Part shown: one piece after another, positions 10,373-21,700 of the stretch | Layout of the letters: each line of letters opens with the position of its first letter | How positions within the stretch are numbered: position 1 is the first letter of the stretch | NCBI GenBank assembly: GCA_024867545.1 | Contig: JANFNE010000019.1 | Span: 372,001-436,000, forward strand | Source: Phytopythium helicoides | Taxonomy: Eukaryota > Oomycota > Peronosporomycetes > Pythiales > Pythiaceae | DNA length: 64,000 nucleotides | Direction of reading: 5' to 3' | Made by a program: the position numbers and the translations under genes | Notes under the pieces: model-generated | Database searches by the model: none | Told to the model about the DNA's origin: nothing | What the model saw: only the letters and a program-made list of their open reading frames with translations

Positions 10373-12620
10373 GTGCGCTTCTTCTCTATAAAGAAGAGCT
10401 ATTTTCGATCCGTGGTCGTTTCCAAAGGGTTGGAGTGGAACAGCAAGCAACTTGACAACAGAGAGCTTTGGGGACGTATTCAAGAAGTCGAATGGGGAGA
10501 CCGCTCGGACTGCGTTTGCAGGCATCAGGTTGTTCAGGACAATGTGCCAGCCGAAGTTTGTGAAGGACTTTTTATCGGATCAGTGCATGCGGGCTTCAAT
10601 GTCGAGACGCTCAAGGAAAAGCGCATTACACACGTGCTAAACCTTGCCGGCAACTACACGACATTCCCAGAAGACTTTACGTACCTCAGTATCAGTGTGC
10701 GCGATAAAGAGCACTCAAATCTGCTCAGTATCCTCCCGATAGCCATTGTGTTCATCGATGGAGCACTCAAAGTTGGAGGTGTACTAGTCCACTGCTCTGG
10801 TGGACGCTCCCGATCTCCAGCAGTGATCATTGCGTACCTCATGATAAAAAAGAAACTCACATTTTCGGATTCACAAGCACGAGTCAAGGCATTGCGGCCA
10901 GTCATGAGTCTGAACGCAGGCTTTGAAGAGCAGCTTCGATGTCTTGAGGCTGCTGGAGGAGACATTTTCATCGCAAACCAGCTCGTTCTGGAGGCAAAAA
11001 TGAAGGGTCTGAGTCAGCAACGGAAAACAGGCGAGCTCGTGGAGGTGATAGCTGCCAGGAAGAAAAAACAGCAACAGAGACACGGATCATGTAAGAGTTT
11101 CCGGCTCGCATCTATGCCGAGTGGGCACTTTCAGCTTGCATTTGATGAGCGAGACATGCTGTGCGGAAAGGTTCCGAGCGGCTTTTGTCTGTCAATGCCA
11201 TCGGCCCAGATCAAGAAAGGTGGAGAAAGCACGTCCAGTACGACTGAGTTCATCCCAGCACTGCGATCGATGGCAACAGGTGTTTGGCTGTCGAGAGTGT
11301 GGCACAGGACTCTTTTGCGCCAGCGCCGTGATTCAGCATACCCGCCACGGGAAACGATCAGTGAGTGAGGGCGACGACGCATACACATCTACAGCTGATA
11401 TGTTGAGAGATGCAATTGCTGATGACCAAGTTGACCTTGAATCCGACGTAAAAAATGATGGTGAGCAAGCGCAAGCCGCAATAGAGGTGAAGGTGAACAC
11501 AAGCAGCGCAAAAAAGAAGCCGCTGCTATCCAAACTCCGACTGCGACCCCACAGTCCAAGTGTACTTCGTGGAATCTCGGTGAAGACTGGGAAAACCGGC
11601 GAGGAGCTAGCGAAACGCAGTCCACTCTCGGCCAGCTGTGCTAAGTGGCCCAGCACTGAGAGTCTCAGCAACCCTAATTCCAGCAAGCTGACAGTGGAGC
11701 GTCGCCCCCAACTGTTGCAGACAGTCAAAGGACGAATCCAGACACACCAAAACAAGTATGACAAAGAAAATAGTGATGATGCGTCTTCCTCTTCATCGTC
11801 TTCGTCCCGCGCAGCAACTATCGACGACATACCTCCTGTGGGATTCCAACAACATATAGTCACGTCACCTGTTGCAACAACCGGGGTGAGCAGTGCAAGT
11901 CAGCGCGCTCAAGTGCTTTGGCGTTCGATCGCAACTCTGAAAGCCGCCAAGCGAAATTTGAAAGACGCGATTGAAAAGCGATCGGGCTCGCGAACAGAGA
12001 CGGACGCTACAAGCAAAGCCTCAGCGGCAACAACATCCCATGCAATGCACCGTCAAGACCAGGGAGTAGCTGCTGTTGAGACGAGTGAAGCGGTGTTTTT
12101 GAAGGATAATACCCTACTTTGGGAGCAGGGTATTCGACAGATTTTGCACAGCGGCCTCGTCATGAGCGGAGGCGATACAGCTACATGTCGTTCAGTGCGA
12201 CAGCTAAGTGCCATTTTAGATGCTGATTCGCGTGCCTTGGCGGCAGCACTGGAAACCATGAGTGACTGCCGGGTGTGGTTTGTCGAGCCTCAGACATGGT
12301 TCCTTGATAGCGTGGCGCAAACAACATCAGGCTCTATCTGCTGTCCAAACGAAGAATGTGGCACCTCTATCGGCGAGTGGAACTGGGAAGGCACCAGGTG
12401 GGGAGGGAAGCCCGATGACGGTTCTCATGGGAAGTGTTTGACCGCTTTAACTGCTTTGTGCTACAGATGTTCGTGTGGAGAGATGGTTCGTCCGGCTTTC
12501 GCTATGGACAAAGCAAAAGTGCGGGTGCTGGGAGTTCTAACCGCTCGCTCGAGTCCACAGCTTGTTATCGGCAAGGGCGTGATAGACGTGTCCTCAATAG
12601 GCGAAAAGTTGCAAGTGTGA
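10373..12620 (+). CDS. DUSP12/Yvh1-like dual-specificity phosphatase
   Basis: The first frame carries a dual-specificity phosphatase domain: VCEGLFIGSVHAGFN at about 10560, then the active-site loop VHCSGGRSRSPA at about 10790, with catalytic Cys and Arg intact. The second frame (to 12620) carries the zinc-binding half of Yvh1/DUSP12: FGCRECGTGLF early, and SICCPNEECGTSIGEWNW plus YRCSCGEMVRPAF at the end. These are separated by a long Ser-rich disordered linker. The frames can be joined by an intron 11091-11238 (donor GTAAGAG, acceptor CCAG), a choice made by eye. No ATG fits the phosphatase frame: it opens at 10373 with GTG, so a short upstream exon is probably missed. Yvh1 proteins act in late 60S ribosome maturation, which is the likely role. 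Confidence 0.8.
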
Positions 12621-12693
12621 TGTACAGCAGCTCTTGACAGTATATAGGCATGAAAGTCAATATATCAACTAGCTCGTCTATCATGCCATGACC

Positions 12694-14213
12694 TTAACAG
12701 CTCGGCTCGAAATGTAGCATCTCGCTGTGAGTATGCCGAAGCAGTGCCGGATCGTCCAGCAACTGATCCGCTGAAGTTTGGCGCTGGCTAATCGTCGATG
12801 AGTGAAGAATACTCCTAGGTGTTGAGGTTGGTGTCTGAGCGAAGCGTCGTGCCGAGCGAGTTTTCGGAGGCGAGGGAGACATGCTGGCCGAAGCCTTTTG
12901 GGCTACTCCTTCGACTCTGCTTCATTAATTCGCATATCAGATGTCAACAGTGACACTCACAAGCGAAATTGCGTGTTCTCGTACATAGATCGACGTGCTA
13001 TCGACAGGGATGACCTACTGGACCGCAATCCACTTAGTCTGTTCTGGAAGACACGAAATATGACAATCGGGTTGACAACGTTTGCATCTGAGTAGCATTT
13101 GCGTACCTTTGCGCTCAGCGAGAGAGTGTCGGTTTGGTTGGAGACCGAGTTAAATTTCATGCGAGCGGAAGTTGAGAGCGCCAATTGGGAATCATCGCTG
13201 TCTTCTTCGTTCTGAGCTTCCGTTCTCTTTTGATTCCAGGGGAGATGTTCATATTCTTGGTCGTCGCTTGGATCAACAACCTCTTGTGGCTCGTTCATTT
13301 GCAACACGTGTGTTTCTTCTTGCATCAAGAAGCTTGGTTTGACGTAGCTCTAGAGTGTTGTACATTGCGAGTGAGCTTCATACGACCCCACAGACAAGGA
13401 TAAAGACGCACCTGCACGCGAATTTGGCGCTGTCTAGCTAGAGATTGGATCTGTAGCACAGAGAATTGCACATTAGAGCAGTTGATCTCAAGCCATGTGA
13501 ATTCGTTTGATCACCCACTTCAGTGGTGAGGCGATTCAGTGCTGCAAGACTATCGTTGAACTGGACCCCCATGGGGCTCAGTTCTCGTAGGAATGACTCA
13601 AAAACGTGTGGCATTGGTGTGAACGGAGCCACAGATACTCCAGAGTATGGTGCGGGTATTCCAGCAGATGGCATGATGCTCATGTTGACAGGTATCTGAC
13701 TCGCAAAGTAGTTTCCTGGAGGTTGCTGTTGTCCAGGTTCGTAAGGATAGAACTGATAGTTGTTGCCGCTCACCGTTGGTGGTGGACCAGACACCTCAGG
13801 GCTGGAGCCTGCAGGATGGTCCTGATACGGCGGTCCTGGGGTTGTTCGCTGTGGCGATCTTAGTGGTGACATTTTTGCTAGTGGGGGCTCTCTTCCTTGA
13901 TCCTTTTAGCACGTTATGAGCTTCAACCAAAAATTGCGGTAGAATGCAGCAATAAAGTCAGTCTCACCTCTCGCTCAGCTTGCTGTTCTTGCCTCCGGCG
14001 AGCTTTATCAGCGTCCTGGCGCGCATTCTTTTGTCGTATCTGTAATGAGCAGTGGAATGCTTAAGCTGAGCTTCGTTTTGAACTCTGTGCGCCTCCAATG
14101 CTTGCTTTCGTGACCTGCTCCTGAAGAAGTGCCGCGTACTCTCGCTGTTGGTTCGCTCGCTCCTCCCGCTCCAAGTCAATCGCACCGTGCAAGACACTTC
14201 GTCGACCCGCCAT
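12694..14213 (-). CDS. Seven-exon coiled-coil protein, unrecognised
   Basis: Exons in reading order: 14213-14115, 14039-13968, 13887-13519, 13450-13412, 13349-13107, 13043-12961 and 12883-12694. The six introns are 62-80 bp with GT-AG ends, and the frame stays open through all joins, giving about 364 residues. The N-terminus (MAGRRSVLHGAIDLEREERA, then EYAALLQEQIRQKNARQDAD) is a strongly charged helix. A Pro/Gln/Tyr-rich middle, a LNRLTTEIQSLARQRQIRVQ heptad segment and Ser-rich tails follow. The helix and FLRELSPMGVQF segment recall centrosome/cilium proteins such as CSPP1, but this is a weak resemblance. It converges on the phosphatase gene with only 73 bp between stops. Confidence 0.7.
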
Positions 14214-14506
14214 TTTGACTGAAATAGACTTCTGCGAGCCTCACTGATTGACACTGATTGTTGGACTGATTTGATTGATTGACAATGATGGATGTTGGGC
14301 TAATTGACACTGATTGATGCTGGACGACCTAACCTCCATCCGTCGCGGCCTCCATCATTCATGTGGAAGGATGTGTAGTCAACATCCGAGAATGAGCGCG
14401 TACGTCGCTTGCCAGAACTGTTTGGAGGTATTTGGAGATTTGCAGGCGACAACGCAGTCGACTTTTGCTGACTTGAACTGAGAGCTATGAAGACAACTGC
14501 ACGGAC

Positions 14507-15281
14507 ATGGCCAAGACTATTGCCAATGGCTTTGCCTGTATTGCAACAACCGTTCAAAGAGCTGTCGAATATTTAGTTCACAAGCTGCGAGCTACGTACG
14601 AGATGAAGCAGAAAACACCAATGAAGGTTGACGAGGACGCCAGAGAAGAGCGCGCGATCGAGGTTTCATTTGCCACGATGGATAACCTTACGAAGCCGTG
14701 GGGAAGTTGAGGTAGGCGAAAACATGGTGGTCTTTGACCAAGTGAATAGAGGGGAAGGTCAACCAAGCGAAGACGACAACAAGCAGTTTGGAAAAGACAG
14801 CTTCTGTGCACTACCGATGCAGATGGACGAGCACTCCGAAGTAAAAAGACCTCTCTGGGCTCTTGAGTCAAATAACGATAGCCCAGAAAAGGTATTCGAG
14901 ACAGAAGAAACAGCTTTACCGAGAAGACAGCGGTCAGCAAGCGCAATATGCTCTTGCGACTGGATTGTGGATGTTGCGAACGTGGTCTCCACCATCCAGA
15001 ACGCAGTCGCAAAATTGGTGCTCAAGTTGGGAGACACAGCCAAGCGAGCCTGCCAACAGTTGACGAAGGGCATTTCCAGAGCGAAAACTACTCTCAGTAG
15101 CACATTCTCACAGGTATGGAGCCTGTACTTCAAGCGAAATGTGACCAAGCATCAGCGATTGGTACCGTCGACATCAGAGGACACCCTCAACGAGATTGTG
15201 AACTACCTGGACAGCCTCATCGTACAGCACAGCAACCATCAGTGGATGATACCAGACCTCGGTGGTCTCTTATCGACGTAG
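14507..15281 (+). CDS. Unrecognised protein, frame broken once
   Basis: ATG 14507 opens MAKTIANGFACIATTVQRAV and ends at a TGA at 14710. A second frame offset by one base takes over at about 14695 and continues to 15281, containing CDWIVDVANVVSTIQNAVAK and QLTKGISRAKTTLSSTF. The two halves share amphipathic helical character (VEYLVHKL and AKLVLKLGDTAKRACQQL), so they probably belong to one protein of about 250 residues. No intron fits the small overlap, so a one-base indel (real or assembly) is the likely cause. Function unknown. Confidence 0.45.
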
Positions 15282-15376
15282 AGGATGCGCGAAGGATCAC
15301 AAGTAACGGTGTAACATTGTGAATGACATTTTTGCATGACGTCAAGTGGCAACACCTCGGTAGAGCCAACGACAGC

Positions 15377-15998
15377 TCACTCCTCGACCGCGTTGAAGGC
15401 CTTAATGACGTGCTCGGGGGCCTGCACGAGCTCGATGAGCACGCCCTGGCCGGAGCGCGGCGTGGCTTCGTTGCCCTTGGGGTGGATGAAGGCGACGTCG
15501 AAGCCCGCGGCACCCTTGCGAATACCGCCGGGCGTGAACCGTACGCCCTTGGCCGCGAGCGCATCGACGGCGGCCGGGAGGTCGTCGATCCACAGTCCGA
15601 TGTGGTTGAGCGGCGGCACGTGCACCTTAGGGGCCTTGTCGGGGTTGAGCGGCTGCATGATGTCGACCTCGACGGCGAAAGGCCCGCGGCCAAGCTCCAG
15701 GATGTCCTCGTCCACGTTCTCCTTCTCACTGCGGAACGAGCCCTTCTTGCGCAGCCCGAAGACGTCCACCCACAGGTCGCTGAGCGCGCCCTTGTCCAGC
15801 CCGCCGATGGCCACCTGCTGCAGCCCCAGCACGCGGAACGTGGATTTCTGCGGAAACGGCAGCGCTGCGGTCAGTTCTGGGCGGATTTCAGCCGCGAAAG
15901 GCTCGTTGGGACCGCACGTGGGCGACGCGTTGCACTGCGGGGAGCGCAGCGCCGCGGAGCGTCGAGGGGGCGGCGCAGCGGGCGGCGCGGGCGAGCAT
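15377..15998 (-). CDS. VOC-superfamily (glyoxalase/epimerase-like) protein, probably mitochondrial
   Basis: Exon 1 is 15998-15918 and exon 2 is 15847-15377, with a 70-bp intron (GTGCGG...CCGCAG, phase 0), giving 183 residues. The open frame upstream of exon 2 has no ATG, which is why I prefer the spliced start. The N-terminus [20 protein letters not shown] is rich in Arg and Ala without acids, like a mitochondrial presequence. The body shows two beta-alpha-beta-beta-beta modules: [20 protein letters not shown], and [20 protein letters not shown] ending FIHPKG...[10 protein letters not shown]. The final HPK...GVLIEL is close to methylmalonyl-CoA epimerase and glyoxalase I members of the superfamily. 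Exact substrate not assigned. Confidence 0.8.
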
Positions 15999-16089
15999 GG
16001 CGGCGGGCGGGAGCTGGCGGGGCGGCAAGTGATGGAGTGACGGAGAACGCAAGATGCGAGGCATACAAACGCCAAGAGAGGAGGGGAGT

Positions 16090-17023
16090 CGCGTCTATGC
16101 GTTCTAGAGCTTCAACTTGGGCGGTTCGTAACGCGTCGGATACAAGTTGGAAAAAGGCGGTGGCAACTTCAACGCCATTGCTTCTCGCCGCACCACCAGC
16201 ATCAAGAGCTCCCGAGATCAACTGGTTGGCTGTGCTTCCGTCCTCAATGCGGGCGATTTTGTTAAGCTCCGCGTCGATTTTCAGTGCTGCAACCTAGCGA
16301 CGAGCAAGTGTTGGCAGCCGTCGACGCTCAGGTGACTGACTCGCCGACCCTGAGAATCTCATTGTTGGATGTTCGAGTCGCCGCCTGCACCTAACAACAC
16401 TGTTCGAAGACCTGGACGTCCGTGATGAGCCAAAACTCAAGTCTACCTACCGCAAGCCAACCAGACAGCCGTAAAGCTCCTAGGGGAGAATGGCAACTGA
16501 CTCTAGGAACACACTGACAGCCCAGAGGGCACCACCCGCATTGGTGCCTTGACACGCAGCGGCGAGTAATGGTGACGTTCAAGAAGGCGTCGCCGGTCGT
16601 CGGCTCGTAGTGGCGCACTCGATCACAACGCCGCACCCTCCGACCCCAACCGGCCCGCACTCCACCACGCCAGCTCACATGAGGTGAGCGAGCTGACAGC
16701 CTGTAGCCAAAGCTCGCACCATAGAGCATCCTCCGTCACAGGAATGCCGGCGGTCGACCACAGTGGTTCGTCTCGTCGTGGCCGCATGTTCAGCGACCGC
16801 ACCCATCGGCAGCGCCTGCTGGTCTGTCTGTACCGCACGCAGGAGGTTGAGGCGCTTGGAAAGCCACGAATAATTCCGGCGGACAGGCGCCGGGGGTTCT
16901 CACTCACATGATACGCCGCATGCCTGGCTCTCGCGAGCCTTCTGGTGTTGTGGCGTCGCCGCCTTCCGCGTCCTCAACATGAGACGGCGGGCTTTTGAAC
17001 CCGCGCGAGCAGCAGGCGTCCAT
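16090..17023 (-). CDS. Unrecognised multi-exon gene (model partial)
   Basis: Exon 1 runs from ATG 17023 ([20 protein letters not shown]) to a GTGAGT donor at 16907. The next exon, after CGGTACAG, contains [13 protein letters not shown] and [16 protein letters not shown] before another GTGAGC donor near 16682. A third candidate exon reads [19 protein letters not shown] (about 16610-16540). A last open stretch at about 16290-16080 reads [20 protein letters not shown] and [20 protein letters not shown]. Phases fit for the first three. The joins near 16330-16480 and the 3' end are unresolved, and the last frame runs into the VOC promoter. The start lies 97 bp from the divergent GPI-protein start. 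I do not recognise the family. Confidence 0.4.
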
Positions 17024-17120
17024 GGGTGCGGCTCTGCTCTGCGGCTCACGCAGCTTCCGAGCGAGCATTCCCAAATCTTCCACTCCAAGCTCAAGCCAAG
17101 CTCCAGTCCACCAAGCAACC

Positions 17121-17471
17121 ATGAAGGCCTTCCAGTTCGCGCTCCTCGCCGCCCTCGCCATCGCCGGCGCCTTCGGCCAGTCCATGACCGGCTCCATGAC
17201 GGGCGACATGGGCAGCATGGATATGGCGACGACCTCGACGGGCAGCACCACGGGGAGCGCGGCCGTGGGCGAGGCGACTGTGGGCGGCAGCTCCAGCGGC
17301 GGCGACGCCACCGTCACGGCCTCGAGCGGCTCGGAGGGCTCGGAGACGGCGGACGAGTCGCCGTCCTCGTCCACCGCTGGCTCCGTGGGCTCGAGCTCCT
17401 CGGCGTCGGCCGTGAGCGTGCTCGGCGTGGCCACGGTCGCCGTCTTTGCCGCCGGCGCGCAGCTCGTGTAG
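17121..17471 (+). CDS. Small Ser/Thr-rich secreted protein with GPI-type tail
   Basis: ATG 17121 (CAACCATGAAG) opens a 116-residue protein. Residues 1-19 (MKAFQFALLAALAIAGAFG) are a signal peptide. Residues 20-90 are built from Ser, Thr, Gly, Asp and Ala, including repeated MTGSMTGDMGSMDM, and would be heavily O-glycosylated. The C-terminus has a small-residue stretch (SSSSASAVS) followed by a hydrophobic tail (VLGVATVAVFAAGAQLV) with no following charge, as expected for GPI attachment. Such proteins are common at oomycete cell surfaces and walls. No catalytic function is suggested. Confidence 0.85.
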   Translation: MKAFQFALLAALAIAGAFGQSMTGSMTGDMGSMDMATTSTGSTTGSAAVGEATVGGSSSGGDATVTASSGSEGSETADESPSSSTAGSVGSSSSASAVSVLGVATVAVFAAGAQLV

Positions 17472-17658
17472 ACCGGCCGCTGCCCTAGCCAGCGCCTGCA
17501 TGTCCATCCTCTCGACTGAGAAATACACCCACACCCACACCATTTGCGTTCGCGTGCGCCTTGTCGTCCTGTCTACACAGTCGTCGCGGCGAAAGATCGC
17601 GTCGCCGGCGCCAGTTGCCGAGTGTCCGTGGCGGCGGTGGACCGGCCGGACATAGACC

Positions 17659-18705
17659 ATGGCGGGCCCTTCCCCTGCGCGCTCCTCCCCCCTGGCCGGC
17701 GCGAGTGCAAAGCCCGCGCGCACATCGCCGTCGTCCCCAGCAGCTCGCGGTGGCCCCGGCGCAGACGCCGAGTACGCGGCGCTCTCGGAGCTGCTGGGTG
17801 AGTTCCACGGCGAGATGGACGAGCAGGCGGCGCGGAGCCGAAGCGCCGACAAGCGGCGACCGAACGCGCCGCGGCCGGCGCCGTACACGCGGCCGAGCAC
17901 CGCGCGGTCGAGAGGGAGCGACGATGACGCGGGCGAGGAGGCTGAGGGCGAAGGCAGCGAGCAGGGAGCGGCGCTGGCAGGCTCGAGGACCTCGGGGCCT
18001 AAGCACACGCGGCTGGCAGACCTGGAGGAGCACGTGCGCAGTCTGGAGAGGGAGAACCTGCACTTGAAGCAGGCGCTGCTGCTGGGCAAGGGCGGCACGG
18101 CGGCCGTGCTCGCCAGCAGGACCAGCAGGGAGAGCGTCAAGCACCTGCTGGCCGAGCGCACCAAGGTCGTCACCGACATGGTCGAGCAGCTCAACGCCAC
18201 GTACCTGAGCCTTGGAGACGCAGCGCGCGTCTGGCACAAGGACTGCCGCATCGGCGTCGGCGTGCGCGAGTGGGACGCGCGCGGGAGGCTCGAGACCATC
18301 AGCCTGTGGAACCTCGTGCGCTCCGTGTTCGCCACCATTGCCGTCGACATCGTCGAGCTGCGCCCGCACCTGCCCGACGGAGAGATGATGCTCACCAAGT
18401 GGCGCATCCAGGGCGAGATCGCGCCACCCGCGCAGCTCGAGAAGGTCTGCGCGTCCGAGGACTGCCCACCCACCATGCGCGTGGCACTCATGTCCATCAA
18501 GTCGAGCGACCTCACCTTCACGGTCACGACGTACGTCATCTTCCAGGACCTGAGCATCGCCGAGCAGCACCACTGCTGGGACCAGGTCGGCGTCTTCAAG
18601 CGGCTCTTTGGCGGCGAGATCCCGGCGGAAGTCGTCAGCATCCTCGCCGTCGAGGACGAGGAAGGAGACGAAGCGGGAGACGGGCATCTCGCCAACAACG
18701 ACTGA
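17659..18705 (+). CDS. Coiled-coil (zipper-like) protein with NTF2/SnoaL-like C-terminal domain
   Basis: An intronless 348-residue frame starting at ATG 17659 (GACCATGGCG). Residues 1-115 are Ala/Pro/Arg/Ser-rich and disordered. A leucine heptad segment near residues 118-145 (LADLEEHVRSLERENLHLKQ) resembles the zipper half of oomycete bZIP-like proteins, but the basic DNA-binding stretch is only weakly represented (GPKHTR). Residues about 180-330 have the alpha+beta rhythm and aromatic spacing of an NTF2/SnoaL-like domain (VFATIAVDIVELRP, FTVTTYVIFQDL, HHCWDQVGVFKRLFGG). Oomycetes have many zipper-plus-such-domain proteins. DNA binding is doubtful without a canonical basic region. Confidence 0.65.
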   Translation: MAGPSPARSSPLAGASAKPARTSPSSPAARGGPGADAEYAALSELLGEFHGEMDEQAARSRSADKRRPNAPRPAPYTRPSTARSRGSDDDAGEEAEGEGSEQGAALAGSRTSGPKHTRLADLEEHVRSLERENLHLKQALLLGKGGTAAVLASRTSRESVKHLLAERTKVVTDMVEQLNATYLSLGDAARVWHKDCRIGVGVREWDARGRLETISLWNLVRSVFATIAVDIVELRPHLPDGEMMLTKWRIQGEIAPPAQLEKVCASEDCPPTMRVALMSIKSSDLTFTVTTYVIFQDLSIAEQHHCWDQVGVFKRLFGGEIPAEVVSILAVEDEEGDEAGDGHLANND

Positions 18706-18770
18706 CTGTAGCGTATCATACGAGAGTTCCCCATGTTGATTCGGCAACTACATAGTTCTGCATCTGCCAT

Positions 18771-21700
18771 TCACTTTGCTGCTTCCTCGGCATCATCGCC
18801 AACTGGCTCGGTGCTTGTCGCCTGACTTTCATCTTCCGAGGCAGTTGCTTCTACAGCCTCAGACTCCGTTTTCACGCTTTCCTCCTGCCGTTGGCGGTCG
18901 AGTTCTCGCTGTAGCTCGCGCAGCTGCAGCATGAGCCCCTCCAATTGAGTCGCTCCACTGAGCTTCAGAGTCATCTCAACGTCCTCACGCTCAGCCTCAG
19001 CCTCCTCCCACACGCGCGCTAACTTCTTCGACTCATCCTGCACCTCATCCATCAATCGGATTGTATCGCCCAGAGTGACCTTAGCAGCCTCCATGCGCTC
19101 CTGAGCCTCGTGCTTGGCTTGCGAGATCTCGTCCATCCACGCACTCAGCATCTCGAGCTTCTCGTCACGAACATCCTCGCACTTGCGCAAGCGGTCGAGT
19201 GCTGCAGTTAGCGCCTCTCGTCGACTCTCTTCGGTCGCTAGCACTTCCAAACCCTCACGAAGAACCTGCGCATGAGCCTCGAGCTGCCGCTCTTGGACTC
19301 GTACCTCCTGTTGCTTCGGCGTCAGCGGCTCCTGGATTGACACATGGTAGTCCAAAGTCTTCACGTTCAGCCACGAAAACGAGTTATCCCACTCGAACAT
19401 GAGAGTTGTGTCGTCCGATGTGACTTCAAACGTCCCCGAGAGGTATGCCACGCGCTGAGGCTCGACGATGACCGCCGATGCACTTTTGTTAGTCAGGGAG
19501 AACGACACATCGGCATCGTCTTCCTTGACCTTGAACGTCCAAACTACACGCCAACCCTGCTTCGCGCAAACAACGGGGAGCTGGAAGCGTGCGCCGGCTT
19601 TGATTACCACTCCACTCGTCATAACGAGGCACTCTTCATATTCACGGCGAGGTCTCCCATTCGTCGTGGAGCGAACAGCCGTGGTAGCTTCGAGCAAGGT
19701 ATTGTCACGATGAGCGTCACGGAATGCACATGCGTCGCGGAAGGCATGGGCGTGCTCTTCAAGGGCCATCTGCAGCTCCTTCACGACCGCACTTACTTGT
19801 TCCTGGAATGATGAGACTACCGTCTTGCGTTGCTGCTTCTTCAAAGCTTCTTCTTTCTCGAGCTGGAGCTGTTGACGGCTCTGGCGAAGCTCTTCAAACT
19901 CACTCTTCTCAACCTCATGTTCCCACGTCTCCTTCTCCTCGTGGAGAGCATCCACTTCATCCTGGAGGCGCTTGACTTCGTTTCGGAGATGCCGAAGTGA
20001 CTGCTCCAAGAGAGCGGTGTTGCTCTTGGACTTTTCATCCTCAGAATCGTCGTCGACTTCCAGCTTGTCAATCTCGTCGGCGGCGTTTGCGCGACCATCC
20101 GCTTTGTGCTCATCTGATGCCTCCATCATTTGCTCCACTTTTCGGTTAAGTAGACTAACCTCAACGGTCAGCTCCTCTCGTGAACGCTCAAGAAGCTTGA
20201 TCTCTTTTGTCAACTGTGCGATGGTCTTGTTCTTCTCTTCTACATCTCGCTTCAGACCATCCACTTCTTGCTTGAGATCAGAAATCACTCCCTGGTCAAC
20301 TGCTGTCTTGGCTTTGTTAGACGGTTCTGGAAGTGCAGCTCCCTGTTGCTGATCCAACTTCGACTGCAATGTGCGGCACTGCTCCTCCAGCGAAAACACC
20401 TTGTCAGCGTGCGCTGCCTTGATGACCGTAAACTTTTCTTGCAGTGCAATAAGCTCTGCACGACTCACTGATGCCTCCTCTTCAAGAGACGCTCTTGCTA
20501 GACGCAGCGTAGCAATTTCCATCTCGAGCGCCTCAGTGCGCTCCTTGGCAAGTGCTTGTGCTGTCGCGCTAGCAGGAGGAGACGGCGCTGGAGCGACGGT
20601 GCGAGGTGCACTCATTGGGCTAGCCTGTGCTTCCTGCTCTCTTGCCTGCTGCTCCAGCATCACTACCTCGGCTCGAAGTTTCTTGAGCTCAGCTTCGTGT
20701 GCAGCAATGGTCGTCTGAAGCTCCTTATTTTGCCTCGAGGCTGCTGCCAGCGACGCATCGCGCGTGTTTAGAGTTGTCTTTGCACTTTCGAGTTCTCCCT
20801 GAAGGTTCTGAACCGCCGACTCCAGCATCGGGAGCTTGTCTTGCTCAACCGATTGCAGCTGACTTGTTAGACGTTTCACCTCGGAGGTCTTTGCATCCTT
20901 CTCGTCCGACAGATCCTGGATAGTCTCTTCCAGGGTTATGATTGCTTTCGTTTTCTCCTCAACATACTGCTCAAATTCCTGCTGCGTCGCCAGGTGAGAT
21001 CGTGAGAGCTCTTCTAGCTGTGCTGAAACGCTAGTAAGTGCATCCTGCGCTTCTTCACGTGCCGTGTCACTCTCCGTCACCTGAGCCAACAGTTTCTCGT
21101 TTTCCTTGCGCATCCCGTTCAGCAGTTCTGCTCGCTTCTCCATCTTCTTCAGAGCAGTGTGAGACCGAGATCGATAGCGCTCGAACTCTGCGCGGACAGC
21201 AGCTAGCTCATTCTCCAGTAACTCGACCTTGTCCGACTTTGCAGTACTTTCGCTTTCTTGCTGCTTTGTAGCGCTGTGGAGCTGTGATTCGAGTTCATTG
21301 ACACGAGTTTGCATATCTGAGCGCTCATCCTTCAACGACTGGACTTGCTCCTGAAGAGACAAGACTAGCGCTTCTAGATCCGCCACCTCGTCGGTCAGTG
21401 AGGTCTGTTGTGCCTGCAGTTCGGCGACTTGATGCTTTAGCACGTCTTTAGATTCCCTCAATTCTGCACCTGTTTGCTTCAGCTCGTGCTGAGTGGTTGA
21501 GATCGATGAAATACTAGCGCGAAGCAAATCAAGATGGCTGGTGGCGTCACTTGATGGGTCTGCGATAGTAGTAGTCAGACCACTCTCTGCAATGAGAGAA
21601 GTGATAGCCTTGACTTCAATCTCGAGCTTGCTTTTCTGATCGTGCACAGCAGCAGCTTGACTCTTGAAGGAAGCTAGCTCGTCCAATAGTGTAATCGCAG

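Noticed and set aside
17121..17471. RXLR or CRN effector
   Set aside because: The small secreted protein has no RXLR, EER or LFLAK motif after its signal peptide; no other candidate effector was seen in the window.
17091..18770. 559- and 420-codon open frames on the minus strand
   Set aside because: Both overlap two well-supported plus-strand genes and read as Arg/Ala/Ser-rich low-complexity sequence typical of antisense GC-rich DNA.
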